Shown: in pieces, positions 36,206 through 49,277 of the stretch | Layout of the letters: each line of letters starts with the position of its first letter | Position numbering within the stretch: the first letter of the stretch is position 1 | Assembly: GCA_013368445.1 (NCBI GenBank) | Contig: JAACJO010000002.1 | Location: forward strand, 992,001-1,056,000 | DNA: 64,000 bases | Reading direction: 5' to 3' | DNA from: Leucocoprinus leucothites | Lineage: Eukaryota; Basidiomycota; Agaricomycetes; Agaricales; Agaricaceae | The notes under the pieces: generated by a model | The model's input: only the letters and a program-made list of their open reading frames with translations | Told to the model about the DNA's origin: nothing | Database searches by the model: none | Program-made: the position numbers and the translations under genes

Positions 36206-38786
36206 TTAGAGGAAGAAGCAGCGTTCTTTAAGGCCACGCATGCCCAGAATTTCCTGCGAATAGCATTAAGTGATGGTCCCAACAGCTTCAAGTGAGCAAG
36301 TTACCCAGTCTGCGGGAGTTACCCAGAGCTCCGATACGCTTTCCATCTTCCCAAGCACTGCCGCGCCTTTCCAGACCAGAATTTGGGGGTTGACGTCCTT
36401 TGGAGGAGGAATAACTTGCACCTTCTCCATACCAGATACCACCGGCGTGCCAATAGCTTGCAGTCTAAAAGACCACTCAGAGATAAGGAGCTAAATAACA
36501 AAACAACAATAGGACCATAACATACCTGCTTTCAAGGGCGGCCCCAATCCCAGGTATATGCGCGCTCCCACCGATGAGCAGCACCATTTGTAGGTATTTA
36601 CGGATACGATCTTCTCCAGCAGCACGAACGCTGTTAAAAATAGCCACATCTAATGGCAGCTTGCTGGCCTCGAAAGGAACATCAATGCTGTAGCCTCCAG
36701 CATAGACAAGGGCAGGAGCTTGGGTAGGAGCTGCGGGCGGGGTGGCTTCTGCAGGCTGGGAAGGCCGCGAGTTAGCTTTGGTACCTTCTTCAATGCTTTC
36801 TGCCTGGGCTTCGGCGGATACTTGAGAAGTCGATCTCGAAGCGTCGTTGGTGTTTGTGGATGGCTCGGCTTCACCGTTCTTCGGTGTCGAGGTACCTTTT
36901 ACGACACGACATTAGTATCAGACCGACTTTGGAAAAGGAGTTCGGTACCTGAAGCTTGAGCCGCGGCTGGTTTCAATTTCGTGCTACTGTCTTCAGTAGA
37001 AGGGGGCATAAGGTGTCGAGTGGATATTATCATAGCATTTGTCTGTTTAGTATGTTAGCAGTGCTCAGGGGTACTCAAAGAACCTTACGATGAGCTCCGA
37101 GGTTTGCTCAACAATCTCGTCGGTGACCATTGAGTGCGGAGTATTCCTAGCTGGAGGGCGTTTTGCGTCGAATTCAATGACACGAGGCTCAAAAAGGCAC
37201 TACAGATGGATATCTAGTGAGACCGCGTCGCCGGATGAAAGCGAGAGCTGTACCATAGGAGCCAGAATGGCTTCATCGTATACACGGAACCCATACTTGA
37301 CAGTTGGCTGGTTTGGTCGGCGGACCGTAAAGCCATACAGATTGGTTGCAACGTCACTCTACCAGGGACCATGAGACCCGGACGGAGCAAAAAACACTTC
37401 AAAGTCACTTACTTCTGTCAAAGTGCATATCTTTGCCTTCAAATCCTCCATGACATCCCAGTCATATGATCTTACAAGATCCATCTCCCGGTAAGGTAGA
37501 TAAATTCTCTTGAGCAGGACGTAGAAAAATTCGGTGATATCATCACCTCCGACCCCGAGCCTCATTCTGTCCTAGGATATTAGTCTCTTGCCACTCGCGA
37601 CAGAATGCAAATTTGCCCACCTGGTATCAGAAATGACCATGCCTTCGTCTACACAAGCAATGCTCGTTGTAGTTGCGCCGATATCAACCACACAAGCATT
37701 AGAAATACCAGCACCGTAGGTGGCAGCTAGTGATTCCTAGGGATTGCCTTGAGTGAAAATAGTCATAGAAGCAAGCAGGAACAAACCTGTTGAGCACAAA
37801 ATCGCTTAAATCCCATGGATGAGAGCAGATTTAAGAATTCATAAACATAAGCTCGGTCATAAAGATCGGGGATGACCAGAATGACAGAATAATTCTGCAG
37901 TAGTAATAAGACTTTATTCCGGAGGAGTTGCTTTTGACAGTATACCTTGTAGTCCTGCTCTTTCAGTTCACATTTCTCCTCCAACCCTCTGCGAATCAAA
38001 GCCTCTAGATCATTTAGGACGGCTCGCACTGAGGGGTAGTCACGGAGATTGAAGTTTCGATTGTAAATTGGGTAGCGGACGACGTAACCAGCACTTTCAG
38101 GATCCCCAATACGTAGCGCCTGTTTTGAGAATAAGACAAGGATCAATAAAGGACAGACGTAGTACATACAGTGTCTCCGATTAACATGTCTTCTGTTGAG
38201 GTGTGGTCAATCCACTCTATCTGGAAAGGGTCATTCTGCTCAGAAATGATCTCTGGTTGAAATTGTTTATTGAACGTAGTTGATATCGCATGCGCATTGG
38301 GAGTAGTTCGTAATTTGAAAAACCGCATTCGTTCTTTCAGAGATCCTGTCATCCCCGCTAATTTGGAGTCAAACTATGAGGGCTTATGAGCCTACGGTCA
38401 TAAGGTAGAGAGCTACTTACTGGATCTTTGTTATCGGCCTTGTCTTCCTCAGTGCTCTCTTGTTCTTTTTGCCGGACTACCTCATCCTCTGTCATTTGTG
38501 ACCGCGGACAGGCGACGTTGCGTATCCGGGTCACCTTGGGTGCTTGCGTTCTGCACTTGCGAGCCACTACACAAGGTATAGAGAGGGGAACAACATCGGA
38601 GGCTTTCCCAATTCGAAGAAATCTCGAACCCGGATGTACGACAAGGACATGGGAGCCGCGTCTGAGGGGGAATGAACTGGATTCTAGAGGCCTCATCTGA
38701 GCGAGAAACCAAAACTGACCTTTGCGGTTCCTGCTGAACATGGGTGGGGTCCTCGTTGTTACCATCGCGCAGTCTTTTGGATGCAT
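36206..38786 (-). CDS. ARP8: Actin-related protein Arp8 (INO80 complex)
   Basis: A nuclear actin-related subunit of the INO80 chromatin remodeller, part of the actin module that senses nucleosomes and linker DNA. The ATG at 38786 begins MHPKDCAMVTTRTPP. The characteristic N-terminus LVVHPGSRFLRIGKASD comes early, followed by VPLSIPCVVARK. Middle exons give WIDHTSTEDMLIGD, VILVIPDLYDRAYVYEFLN and GISNACVVDIGATTTSIACV (the actin-fold phosphate loop region). RLGVGGDDITEFFY and a large Ser/Pro/Ala-rich insert near 36700-37000 follow; Arp8 is known for inserts. The last splice (intron 36254-36304) yields VTPADW-EILGMRGLKERCFF, the standard Arp8 ending, with a TAA at 36206-36208. Exon boundaries near 38690-38720 are uncertain. 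Confidence 0.9.
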
Positions 38787-39116
38787 TTCTTGACCAGAGA
38801 GTTTGTGTTTCTGATTTCAGATACGTGGAGTTGACGTGCTTTGGGTTTGCCCTTGCCGACGGTAAGCAGCTACTTCAGCCAGGAAATGAGTGAACCCGAA
38901 CTGACGAGAGGGGCACGTTGAAGGTGGTAAAGCGCATTCCAGTCTCATCTTTCTTCACATTGGGGACACCACGCGGCATGGGAGCTCAAAGTCTTGTTGA
39001 TAAGATGTACAAGTGAAATAAATGAAGAATGGAGGGTATATAATTACAAGGTCAGAGTACTACAGTCCGCATGTAAAGTACAACAGCCGCGTCTAAATTC
39101 TAGATCATTCCCACGA
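38787..39116. other. ARP8 promoter and TOR 3' flank
   Basis: 330 bases between the ARP8 start and the TOR stop, both on the minus strand. Nothing else is seen in it. Confidence 0.5.
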
Positions 39117-42100
39117 CTACCAGAACGCACACCAACCTGAGAAACACTGGCAGAGGTTTTCCAATGCTGTCGCCTGATCAATGAGTTTTTCAACTTGCTC
39201 CGGAACGGTTAAGGATTCATCAGGGTTGAAGTCACGACCTGGTTTGGTAGACTCAGCATTTTGATCTGTGATAGAAAGGTAGATGAAATATTTACCCGTC
39301 AATTTGTGCTGAACGCGATTAAAGACGAATAGTGCTCTTTCGTTCCGTACTTCTTGTTCTGTTTGTTGAGAAAGACTTTAGTGAAAAGATCGACGAGGTG
39401 ATCAAATAAACCAACCGTTGAAAATTTGATCCTCATTTGCCTTAGCCTTTCGAGACGGTCCCTGAGGGTAAGCAGCCACCCGTGCCAGTTCAGCAGCACG
39501 ATCAGGATCAACTAATGGATGGTCAGTATAGCTCGTAGATATCAAAAGACTGGTTCACCTTCATTACGTCGCCCATCTACTTCAGTTTGCATCAACCTCC
39601 AGTTGATCAGGGGATCATAGACAAACGCCTCAAGCACTGCCATCAAAGATTCCTTGTTGTCTCGCAGGACAGTCATTGTGATCTCGCATGTATTTCTGAA
39701 GCTTCCTTCTATACCACTAACCTGTTTTTGAGAGTAAGTGGCAAATCGCATCAGCGTTTAATTACAAACGCACCTCCATAGCGTGAGTCAGCATCCTCGT
39801 CAGTCGGAATGGTACCTTCTCAGGGAACTTTTCACGATGCATGGCCACTTCGAAACAATCACCGAAGTCAATATGAACAACCTTTCCAGTGCTTCGTTCC
39901 AACAGGAGATTGGAAGGATGTCGGTCGCCCAAACCAAGAATGTGTCCCACCATACTATTGACAGCGAGTGATCGAGTATAAGTAGCTCGACGTTCTAGCC
40001 AATGCTCCGAATTGGAGCTCTTCAGCCACAACACGCGGTACAAGTCCTGACCGGTGGTGTTCTCCAAGGCGTACTCAAAGACTTCTACCTTCTGCAACAA
40101 GGTGAGGTTTTCATAATCGGGGGCCATCTGCGGTTTTGTCAGCTAAAGAGGTGATCACTCTTCCTCTTGAGTAATACCCACCTGGAGCATGAGTCGGTAT
40201 TCAATGTTGAGTAAAACTTTTCTAGAATCACGATAGTCTCGGATGAGCACATGTAAGGTATCGCTATCTTGTACCCAGCCCAGCAAACCGGCGTTGGGAG
40301 CGAGTGGAATCACAGGGTATCGTTGAATGTGCAATCGGCGTTTGAAACTGTCGGTATCAACAGAGAGCAATGTGTTGACCAAACTGAACAACTGCATTAC
40401 TCGCTCATCCTGACGAAGATCTTCGTGACCTTTCAGAAGGTATTGATGGTCACGTCCGTCATCACCCTTGAGGGACAAACGTCTGGGTCTTTGTTTGGAT
40501 GCAATTACCGTCAGCTTGGTCGCAAAGCTTTGGATCCGGATGACCGGTCTACCACTTTGATAAGTACCAGGGACTGCGAGCTCCAAATTCCTGGCCTTCA
40601 AAAGATGTGGTGATACATATTGAAGATCCAAGGTTGTTAGCTGTGGCAACTGCTTCTCGACACGCTTGAAGACCTATCGCAACAACAAAGCTCGTCAACA
40701 AAGTTTACTTTAGTCAGCTAAAGCACTGACTCCATAATAGATGTCCCATGCCCTATCCAACTCCGAGGTTTCGCCATAGATTCTGAATCGACGGCATGCT
40801 TCACGGGCTTCATGAAGATCACGGCCGAATGTTTGAGCAAACGAAATCTCGCGGGCGGTTTCAGGGCCCTGGAGGATATTTTGATTAACCCAAATGCGGC
40901 AAAAACAAAAAATTAGTAGCTTACCTTTTCCAAGAGTTCATGCAGGGGTTCCAGAGCCGCTATCATCCCATCTGGATTTTTTTCTGTGAAGTAAAGCCGG
41001 GAAGCTTCTTCTAAACCTTCGTGCCACAGCTCATGCCACAGTATCGCAACTCGAATAAGCTCTTGGCTAACTAACTGGGCCTGTGCTGGAGTTAGGAAAA
41101 TATGATATGGAATTTAATTCATCACTCGTACTTGGGTCACCAATGACGGACTATGCTCCCGCATTCGTTCCATAATGCCGACAGCAGCACTTTTGCGCGC
41201 AGCACTTGAAGATTTTGACGCCACAGTCAAAGGATAAATCAAAGCTTGTGGGTGGGACTTCCCAACGTCTGTGAGGAGATTGCTTATGTTGCGTCGGACA
41301 TTCAGATGCGGAGATTGGATGCGTGCGATTATCTGAAGGAACGTAAGCTGAATATTCGACTCAAACAGCTAGGTTCTGTTTACCTGAGGGATCACTTCCA
41401 GCCATGTATCAACTTCTACGCTCGAAAACCCGTTGGCCATTGCGTTACTGACGACGTCGTGAGCACCAAACTTGAACCACAGGGTTAAGAGTCGCAGAGT
41501 GTCTTGGAGGGCGTCAACATTTGTCAGAGCAATGGAGTGGAAGAAGCCTAGATACAGGTGTGTGAGTTCTATCTCAGTGAGAATTGAAAAATATATAGAC
41601 AAACCTTCAATGGCTTGAACAACGTGCGCGGCGATACCCTCTCCAGGTATGTCATTTACGCGACCTTCGACTTGGCTTTCTAGTTCGCTGATGACATCGA
41701 AATTGGCAAGAGCCCAAGTGTGCCAAGCCTTGTACCATTGGGGATCATAATGAGTAGCGAGGAAGTAAGAATGTAAGATCTCTTCGGTGCTTCTCTACGG
41801 GGTTGCTTGAGTTATTGATTAATTTCAATAGATATGTTGTCGCTCACTGAGATCCAAGAATCGCTGAGTTGTGCCTGCCAATCACCCTGCTTGAAGTAGC
41901 ATCGGGCGAGCAGTTTCGAGAGCTCGTTCAATTTCTGTCTAGAAACACTGTTACCGACTCTGAGGTGACCCTGATCACCGGTCTCTTGCTGTAAGTCACG
42001 AGAAAGCTGAGCGGAGAACGTGCGAAGAAAATCTAGAGTTTCCTCTTTGGAGTCGGGTTGAGCCCACATGTATTTCAACTGAGCATACACGACGTTCGGG

Positions 42101-45100
42101 GGCGCCTTCCCATGATGTTCATGAAGGCGGTACTGCTTTCGCGTTATTAGCTATTCAACCTCACAAGGTTTTTTGCACTTACCCGCTCCGGCGATAGAAG
42201 AGAATTAATTGTCTTCTCAGCGAGAGCCATTCGGTCATTTTTGCGGCACAAGTTAGCGAATTTGATCCACATGACAGGATCGTCTTCAGGGTTCAGGACC
42301 AGAGTTCGGACTTGCAAGATTCTTTGCCAAACCTCAACGTCAGGCTGGCAACCTTGTAGCCTGGGCTGATTTCAGAAACATAAAGACAGCATAAATGATG
42401 CGTATACCTTTTAAGCCATGTTTTTCGGATGGTCATTTGCCGTTCAGGTTGATCAGCATACTGTTTGAATGCAATGATCTCCTCCAGCTCTGACAGCATT
42501 TGTGCACGAACCATGACGCTAAATTTCATTCAGCCAGGCGAGCATAAATGCGGGGATAGACACACACCTATACAGGCGACCATAGCTGTCCCCGACAAAG
42601 GAGCTTAGCTCTGGTTCCAGTAAATCACGGGCCTTTGCAATTTGGCCAAGGGCTTTGGGAAATTGATTCTGCTGGACAAAGAGAATGGCGCGATAGAATG
42701 CTCTGTCCGGCGAGTCTGTCTTCATTGTGTTGATGTAATCTTCCATGGAGTCCCATTCATTAAGCGACCAAGCGGCGGCAGCAGCCATCGGTGCAATCTC
42801 TCGACGATCTTCATGAGAGGCAGTGGCCCAATGTTCCCCAACACGGGTTGCCAACTGATCCCATTCACCTAGTGCGTGTAGACACTTCATGCGTCCATAC
42901 TGAACCTCAAGGTCACTTGGGTCATTAGCTGCAGCCTTTTCATACGCTTGCAGGGCCTCTTGCCAACGCCCTAATCTTTCATACCACTCTTCATGCTTGG
43001 TGACGTTATACTGCTCCCGAGCGGTGATCAACGTGCCCCACGCAGCATCATGTTGTAGTAGTCGGGTATTGATGGAGATAAGGGACTCAACGACGGCGGG
43101 GGAAGCCTCAGAGAAGTATTCGAGTTCTTTGTAATGGAGAGCCTTTGCATAGGCCATGTACTTCATCGCGTACTCGCCGAGGGTTCGATGTTCAATGGGG
43201 AGTGGTTTTTCTTCGTGCTCCATGAATTCGGCCAGGTTGAGAAGACGATGAACCAGCTCGGACGGGGCGTGGTTAGATGTAATAGCAAATTCAATCGAGC
43301 GGACCAAGTCCTCCTATAAAAAAACTTGAGAATGAGAACTAGATAGTGATTTGAGCCTATTTACCTGGTACTGATCGTATAGCTCGCTCCAGCAAGAAAG
43401 GAATGCCGCGTTGAAGAGTTCTTTAGCAAGTGGAGGGTGAATATCGACCAAACTCATACATGCTCGCAAAGCGTGAGAAGGAGATTCTTTCATGAATTCC
43501 ACGCTCAAGCGATGGATCCACTCAAACCAGTCCTCCTTAGTGGCAACCTGCGATATATCCCAGGCCTGTTTCAAGTGTTGCTGATTAACTGCCATCTTGG
43601 TAGCTTCAGCAGGGGCCGAGAACTCAGGGGTTTTGTTTGGTTCCCTGTTGCTGTTTGAGCGATGACGATTGAAAGAACATACTAATCGCAACAACATACA
43701 GTGAATCCTGCAACGCCATATCCTGGGGTAATCGTTCTCCATTCAACAACTTGTTGATCATGTTCTCGTATACTGGGTGAGGAGCAACCTTGTTTCGCAA
43801 TATGCTCTGCCAAAACGTGAGTTACAAATAATAATAAAATAGCCAGTCTAGCCCTTGTACCTTGTTAATGGTTGGAACAAATATGGCAAAATCGGCTCCC
43901 AGCTGCATCATCAGAGAACACAATGTTTCCATAACCGAAATACGAAGTTCTGTGTTTGAGTTGTCCAACACTCGGACCAGAGGATGTATAATACGGGATG
44001 CATGATCAGAGAAGTTGACCCGTCGCGATAATCCGTGGATTGTCTGAATCGCCTTCTTACGCAATTGAGTGGTGCCGTCACGTTCATATGTTTTCACGAT
44101 GATGGGTATTACCAGGTGAAGGTATTCCTCGATGTTTGAACCAAAAGTCAGGAACGCGTCAAAAACCTTGATCTGAACAGCACTTCTTTTATCATCCGGT
44201 GGCCCACCTTCAAACACCTTCAGAATAAGGGGGAGAATAGTGGGGAGGAAGGGCTTGAATTCGGCGTCGAGGGCTTTACCAAGGGCCTCAATCAAAGCGA
44301 CAATGGGAAGCTGGAGGGCAACGTTCTCCCACAGTTCCGTTATCAAGGCAAATATATCGGGCATATAATTGCGAACATGTTGCTTGATGATACCCACGAG
44401 AATTGCAAGCTGCTGAAGGTGGAACTCTTGTAGTCTTGCCACTGATGTGCGAGTAACCATGGCGAACGCAGGAATGATCTAAGTACGAAACGCGTCAGTC
44501 GTTGTAGTACAATAGATTGCTGAGCAAACCTGGGGAAGGAAAGTGACGCATTTCAAGCCTTGCGTCTTAAATATGGACATCACAGCTTCTATCACAGTAT
44601 GATGATGGCTACTAAGAGCTTGGTCTTTGAGGATAACCAGAAGTGAATTGATGACAACAGTTTGGAAATAATCATCGGCTCCAGACACTGCGTTGTACTG
44701 GGTCACGGGAACTTGATTGACAGCAGCCACTGCTTTTTCACTGACAGCTTCATCATCTGGTCGGCTCTAAATTCGAGGATGAGATATAGCTGGGATGTTG
44801 ACAGCAACTGTAGCAGACCTTTCGCCTATACGGATCCAACGCTCCTAGAATACCAAGCACTTTGACCACCTCTCGTCGTATATTCTTCGTCGCCTCTGTT
44901 CTGAGAATTCTTGAAAGTAGAGGTACAAGCTGGGGATAATCGACCAAGGGTGTGATGACATAGCCCGTGCTGGAACACACTTGCCCTAGGGCATGGAGCG
45001 CAGCATCCCTCTTACTAATTGATGGGTCTGAGAGCCTTGCGATGATGACCGCCATGAGATCAGGTACATGAGGAAGTGCATCCTCTCCAGAAATGCAAAC

Positions 45101-47710
45101 CAACTCCCCAAGGCACATGAGAACGTTGGCAGCGACGGTTGGATTGATATCATTAGCTTTTTGCAGCAACACGCGAAGCATCGGCAATGCATAGGGCTTG
45201 ATCAGGCGTTGAGTAGAGCTCACGAGCAAGGTTAGCAACCGCGTGCATTCCTCGCGGCTTCGCCTATTAGTAAATTCGTAAGTCTCGGCTAATCTAAGAA
45301 GAAGACATAGGACTTACACAACTGTAGAGTATTCTAGCTCCGTCAGGAGTTGAATCAGTGCCTTGCGCAACGATGGCATCACATAGGCAGGATTATGCCT
45401 TGCAAGTCGTCCGATGAGGTTGACGGCAGTAACACGATTTTCAAACACCTCATCGTTGAGAGCGATGAAAAGGGACCGAACGTTCTCCGCTTGTGCCAGA
45501 TGCTTGTCAAACTTCTCGTGTAGGGAAAAAAGTACTGTCTGTCGAATGCTTGAATCTTTGAAGGAGAATTAAACGAAGAATGGGGCAATGCAGGGAGGGT
45601 TAGCTACCTGGATCAGCAATGCCCACGGTGAGCAACTTGTCCAGAACGTCACTGATGATTTCAATAGCATGGCTACTTGACTGGTAACAGATGGGATCGC
45701 GAACGAAAAGTCGACAACAAGTTAAAGCAGCCGCTCTTCTGACTTCTGCATGATCATCTTCGAGGTAAGGGACTGCACAGTTACGAACAAACTCGTTCAA
45801 GACATGGCCTGCAAGACACGAGATCAACTTATGAGGTAAATACCCCAGAACAAAGAATATTACCGCTGAAATCAAAAGAGCCCAACGTTGTGAGTGCTAG
45901 CGAAAGAAGATCAGGATTCTTGTCGTTAAACTTCTCAAGTCAGCTTGAAGAAAGAAGTCAGGTCACTGCCAAAGCTCACTTGTGCTAAAGCAACACTAGT
46001 TGCGACGTTTGTGGCATCGGGTCGACCCACTGAAGGGGGTGCGCCGAGCGGCCTGTAGGGTTGACCGCTCAAGACTTGAGAAAGAAGATCTAACAACCGA
46101 TCTGGGGACCCTATCAGCTGATACTCATCCCAACTGATCGACATCCCCTACCTTGTATCGTCTTCAGGAGAGGTGGGATGTGTTTAGCGATGGTGACAAG
46201 GGCGTTCTTCAGAGGCTCGCTCAGACCACAATTCATCATGAGGTCGAGTTGATCGTGAAGGAGCTTAGTAAGATTCGGGCCAACGGCGGATGCTAGCATT
46301 CCTATACACTGGAAGAGAGGGTCTTCGGAAGGCGCATTTTTCCGACTATTGAAAATGGTAGAATGATCGATGAGGTCTAGCAGATTCCAAGCAGTAATGG
46401 ACTCACCCCCTGCCCTGTAGACCTATCTTTATGTGTGCCATAATGGAATCGAGGAAGGGCTTCATGTCACTTCCAACAGCGTTTGCGGTGTGGCCAATGG
46501 CAATGAATGCTGCGATCAATTAGTTGATATTGACTGCCTTTATTACGGCGCGCGTACCATAGTTCCGCTCCTGAGACTTTTCGAGCTGTGTTAAAAGATG
46601 GGCCATCGCCTTGTGAAGGAAGTGTTCTGTAAATGTTTGTGTATCGTATGCAGCAAGTGAGGGAATCATGGTGATGACCATCTTCCGTATCAAAGGATCT
46701 TTGTGTGACCTGAAACGAAGAACTTGTTCTGCGATATCTAAATAGTTTTCTCGCATGAACTGTGGGCAACATTTCAATTGAGTGTGTCCCATCTGAGCAA
46801 GACGACCTTACCATTCCAGCATGAAGTAAAAGTTCTCTATATGTCAACAGTGACCCATGAACGATGTCCATCGAATTGCTCTTCAAACCCTGATGGGCGT
46901 CCTGCAATATCTTGAATAAATAAGGGCTTCTAGTCTGACGTTCTCTTGTTGCGATGATATCAAGGCAGGCCGCCAATAATTCTGAGGCACCCTCTCGAAT
47001 GTGAACCCGTGGGTCACGCAGGGGAATAAGGATGTTGTCGAATACGACGCCGATATGTGGATGGAAATAGGTGGGGCTGTTGCGTGCCAACTCCTTGAGG
47101 ATAAGGACGCCGGCATGACGCCGGGATTCATGTTTGTCAGGCTGTATTAGGTCAATGGCTGCCTGTACTTCATAATCCATGAATTTTTCTCCGAATGCTG
47201 CACCTCCAATCTCTGCTATTTGACCGAGTGTCTTGGAGGCAGCAAGCATGAGGCCGACTTCATGATTTGGTAGTAGATGTTTGACATAATTGTAGAAACG
47301 GAAGAGGTTGCGCTTTGCCTCAATTGTCTCGTCGGACTCAAGACCAAGAAGATAATCTGTCGAAAGATAAGTATTTGAACAAGTATTATTAGCGCTGGTA
47401 TACCCACCTATAGCTATGAGACCGCCAAACGCCTCTGCTGAGTTCTGGCTATGTGTCAACTCAAAGAGCCTCCGGTTGATAGTTTCGTCCCAGATCTTTG
47501 CGGATGCATCGGAAGACATATCAGCAATTTCGGTCGACACCTTTTCAATTTCAAATTGAAAACGATGGTCCGGCAACGATGAATGACTTTGGAGCTTACG
47601 AAGCGGCGCAACTCTTGTGCATAGTGTACTCGGGCGTCAAGGTTGCGACTCTTGAGACCGGTAAAGATAGCTTCAAGTTTTGCAATCGGCGTTTGCGCAT
47701 TCGGCGCCAT
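39117..47710 (-). CDS. TOR: TOR protein kinase (target of rapamycin)
   Basis: The central nutrient-sensing Ser/Thr kinase, catalytic subunit of TORC1 and/or TORC2. The gene spans 8.6 kb with many short introns. From the ATG at 47710 ([20 protein letters not shown]) the order is: HEAT repeats through about 43,800 (for example [39 protein letters not shown] repeats); FAT domain about 41,500-43,700 ([14 protein letters not shown], [20 protein letters not shown]); and the FRB region about 40,700-41,060 ([19 protein letters not shown], then AWDIYYG). The kinase domain at about 39,580-40,650 shows [19 protein letters not shown], catalytic [14 protein letters not shown] and metal-binding [10 protein letters not shown], then [23 protein letters not shown] is at the end ([22 protein letters not shown]). 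The stop is TAG 39117-39119. Ser (41000-41002) and Trp (40746-40748) of the rapamycin pocket are kept. Exact exon list not resolved; identity is secure. Confidence 0.97.
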
Positions 47711-47864
47711 CGTCGACTGGTGTGGACGAGAGGTCAGTGGAGGTGGCCAAGTGTGAGTTGCAGGTCGTTTTTGGAAAGCGAATGCAGTGTGATGGTATTA
47801 CGATCACACCTGAACGCGCATCCACATGACCTGTTCCAACATTGGCAACTGTCCCCTCTTCGTC

Positions 47865-47969
47865 GGCCTGATGGTCTAGTAGTATGATTCCTCGTTCGGG
47901 GGTTTATATCTTCAGAACTGAGCAAGTTCAAAATCGAGGAGGTCCCGGGTTCAATTCCCGGTCAGGCCC
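47865..47969 (+). tRNA. tRNA-Pro(CGG) with 33-base intron
   Basis: The same body as the other tRNA-Pro genes here. The anticodon stem is CCTCG/CGAGG (fully Watson-Crick) and the loop is TTCGGG-T, giving anticodon CGG, which reads CCG. A 33-base intron follows position 37. The T arm is GTCCCGGGTTCAATTCCCGG. It starts 155 bases from the TOR ATG and points the other way. A short TTTT follows five bases after the end. Confidence 0.94.
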
Positions 47970-48210
47970 AGAATTTTGTGTCACAGGTGACGTTTTCGTC
48001 CCAAAAGCAAATATAATACTAAGCACCCTCGCCGCTGAAAAGAAGCGATCTTTGGAAGTGACTGCCTTCCTGAACGCCCTTATTATGTATCGTTGCGACT
48101 TTTCGGGCTCGTCCCCCTTCCCGTCCCCGTTCATTTTACTGGTCAGCCAATTCAGAACAACTGCCTTCTGATCAGATGTCGGGGATGGCGCCTAAAGTTC
48201 ACTATATGTT

Positions 48211-48296
48211 GGCCTGATGGTCTAGTAGTATGATTCCTTGTTAGGGCTCACTGAGCAAAATCGAGGAGGTCCCGGGTTCAATTCCCGGTCAGGCCC
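48211..48296 (+). tRNA. tRNA-Pro(AGG) with 14-base intron
   Basis: Exon sequence identical to the tRNA at 24544-24629; the 14-base intron CTCACTGAGCAAAA differs. The anticodon is AGG in loop TTAGGG-T. A run of seven T follows about 22 bases downstream. Confidence 0.95.
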
Positions 48297-48626
48297 TGCA
48301 AGAAAAGTACCATACAACTTTTTTTCATCGGCTGTAAAAGCTTCGTTCTGGTGCAAGTTAATTCACGGAACCCAGAGCTATTTGGCAGGGCGAGCTAGAT
48401 TTTATCTCCCGAGCTTTAGTCGGTCAGTCTTTCGTGGCCCTTGATTTGAGGCACAAGGGCTTGGATGCACCTCAACACACAATATCACTATCTGCCTGTG
48501 TTGGCCCATGTGCTGCACAAAAAACTCTCTGCCAACCGTATTTCTTTCTCTCGCTCTTTGATCCAGAAATCTGTTACTGTTCAATGACTACAATATACAA
48601 CGTTCTGGGGTCAAATCACTCTTGAA

Positions 48627-48731
48627 GGCCTGATGGTCTAGTAGTATGATTCCTCGTTCGGGAGATATAAGTCTTCAGGCTAAATAAGCCCTAATTCGAG
48701 GAGGTCCCGGGTTCAATTCCCGGTCAGGCCC
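48627..48731 (+). tRNA. tRNA-Pro(CGG) with 33-base intron
   Basis: Exon sequence identical to 47865-47969; the intron is again 33 bases but of different sequence. The anticodon is CGG. TTTTTT follows at once after the discriminator base (48732-48737), a strong Pol III stop. Confidence 0.95.
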
Positions 48732-48812
48732 TTTTTTCTGAGTTTGCTTCTCCCTTCCTTACTTGTGTGCGGATCGCACAATGCCCATATAACGATTCTA
48801 GCCTTTCACTGT

Positions 48813-48896
48813 GGCCTGATGGTCTAGTAGTATGATTCCTTGTTAGGGTATGTTACCGTTTCGAGGAGGTCCCGGGTTCAATTCCCGGTCAGGCCC
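48813..48896 (+). tRNA. tRNA-Pro(AGG) with 12-base intron
   Basis: Exon sequence identical to the other AGG copies; intron TATGTTACCGTT is 12 bases. A TTTTTT stop lies about 11 bases downstream. This is the last member of the four-gene array. Confidence 0.95.
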
Positions 48897-49277
48897 ACGC
48901 TGGAGTCTTTTTTCTTCTCTAGAAATTTGTTCTGAGGGTTTGTTGAGTGAACCACACCGTCATGAGTTCGTTGCAGCTGGGTGACGTCTGTGGCCATTCC
49001 GTCTTTTATCAAATTTAAAGTGATTTACAATCTTGATTGAATTGTGTCGAATTGACATTCGAATTTGTACATTTATGGCGTAACCCTGAAGGCTTGATAC
49101 GCAGCGGTTTCCTGGGTACTTGGCTGTGCTCCGCAGCCGTCGCTTCCCATATCTGATTCTAACATTGAGTATAAGATACAGCAGTGGACAGCATTGGCCG
49201 TCCGCAGTTCTCTCCCAACAACTGGCTGTGTGTGGAGTTGTGTATAATTACTTGAGACATAGTACCCGCTCTCGACT
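48897..49277. other. Promoter of the DUF7330-type gene
   Basis: 381 bases between the last tRNA and the next ATG. Apart from the Pol III stop at its left end nothing specific is seen. Confidence 0.4.
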
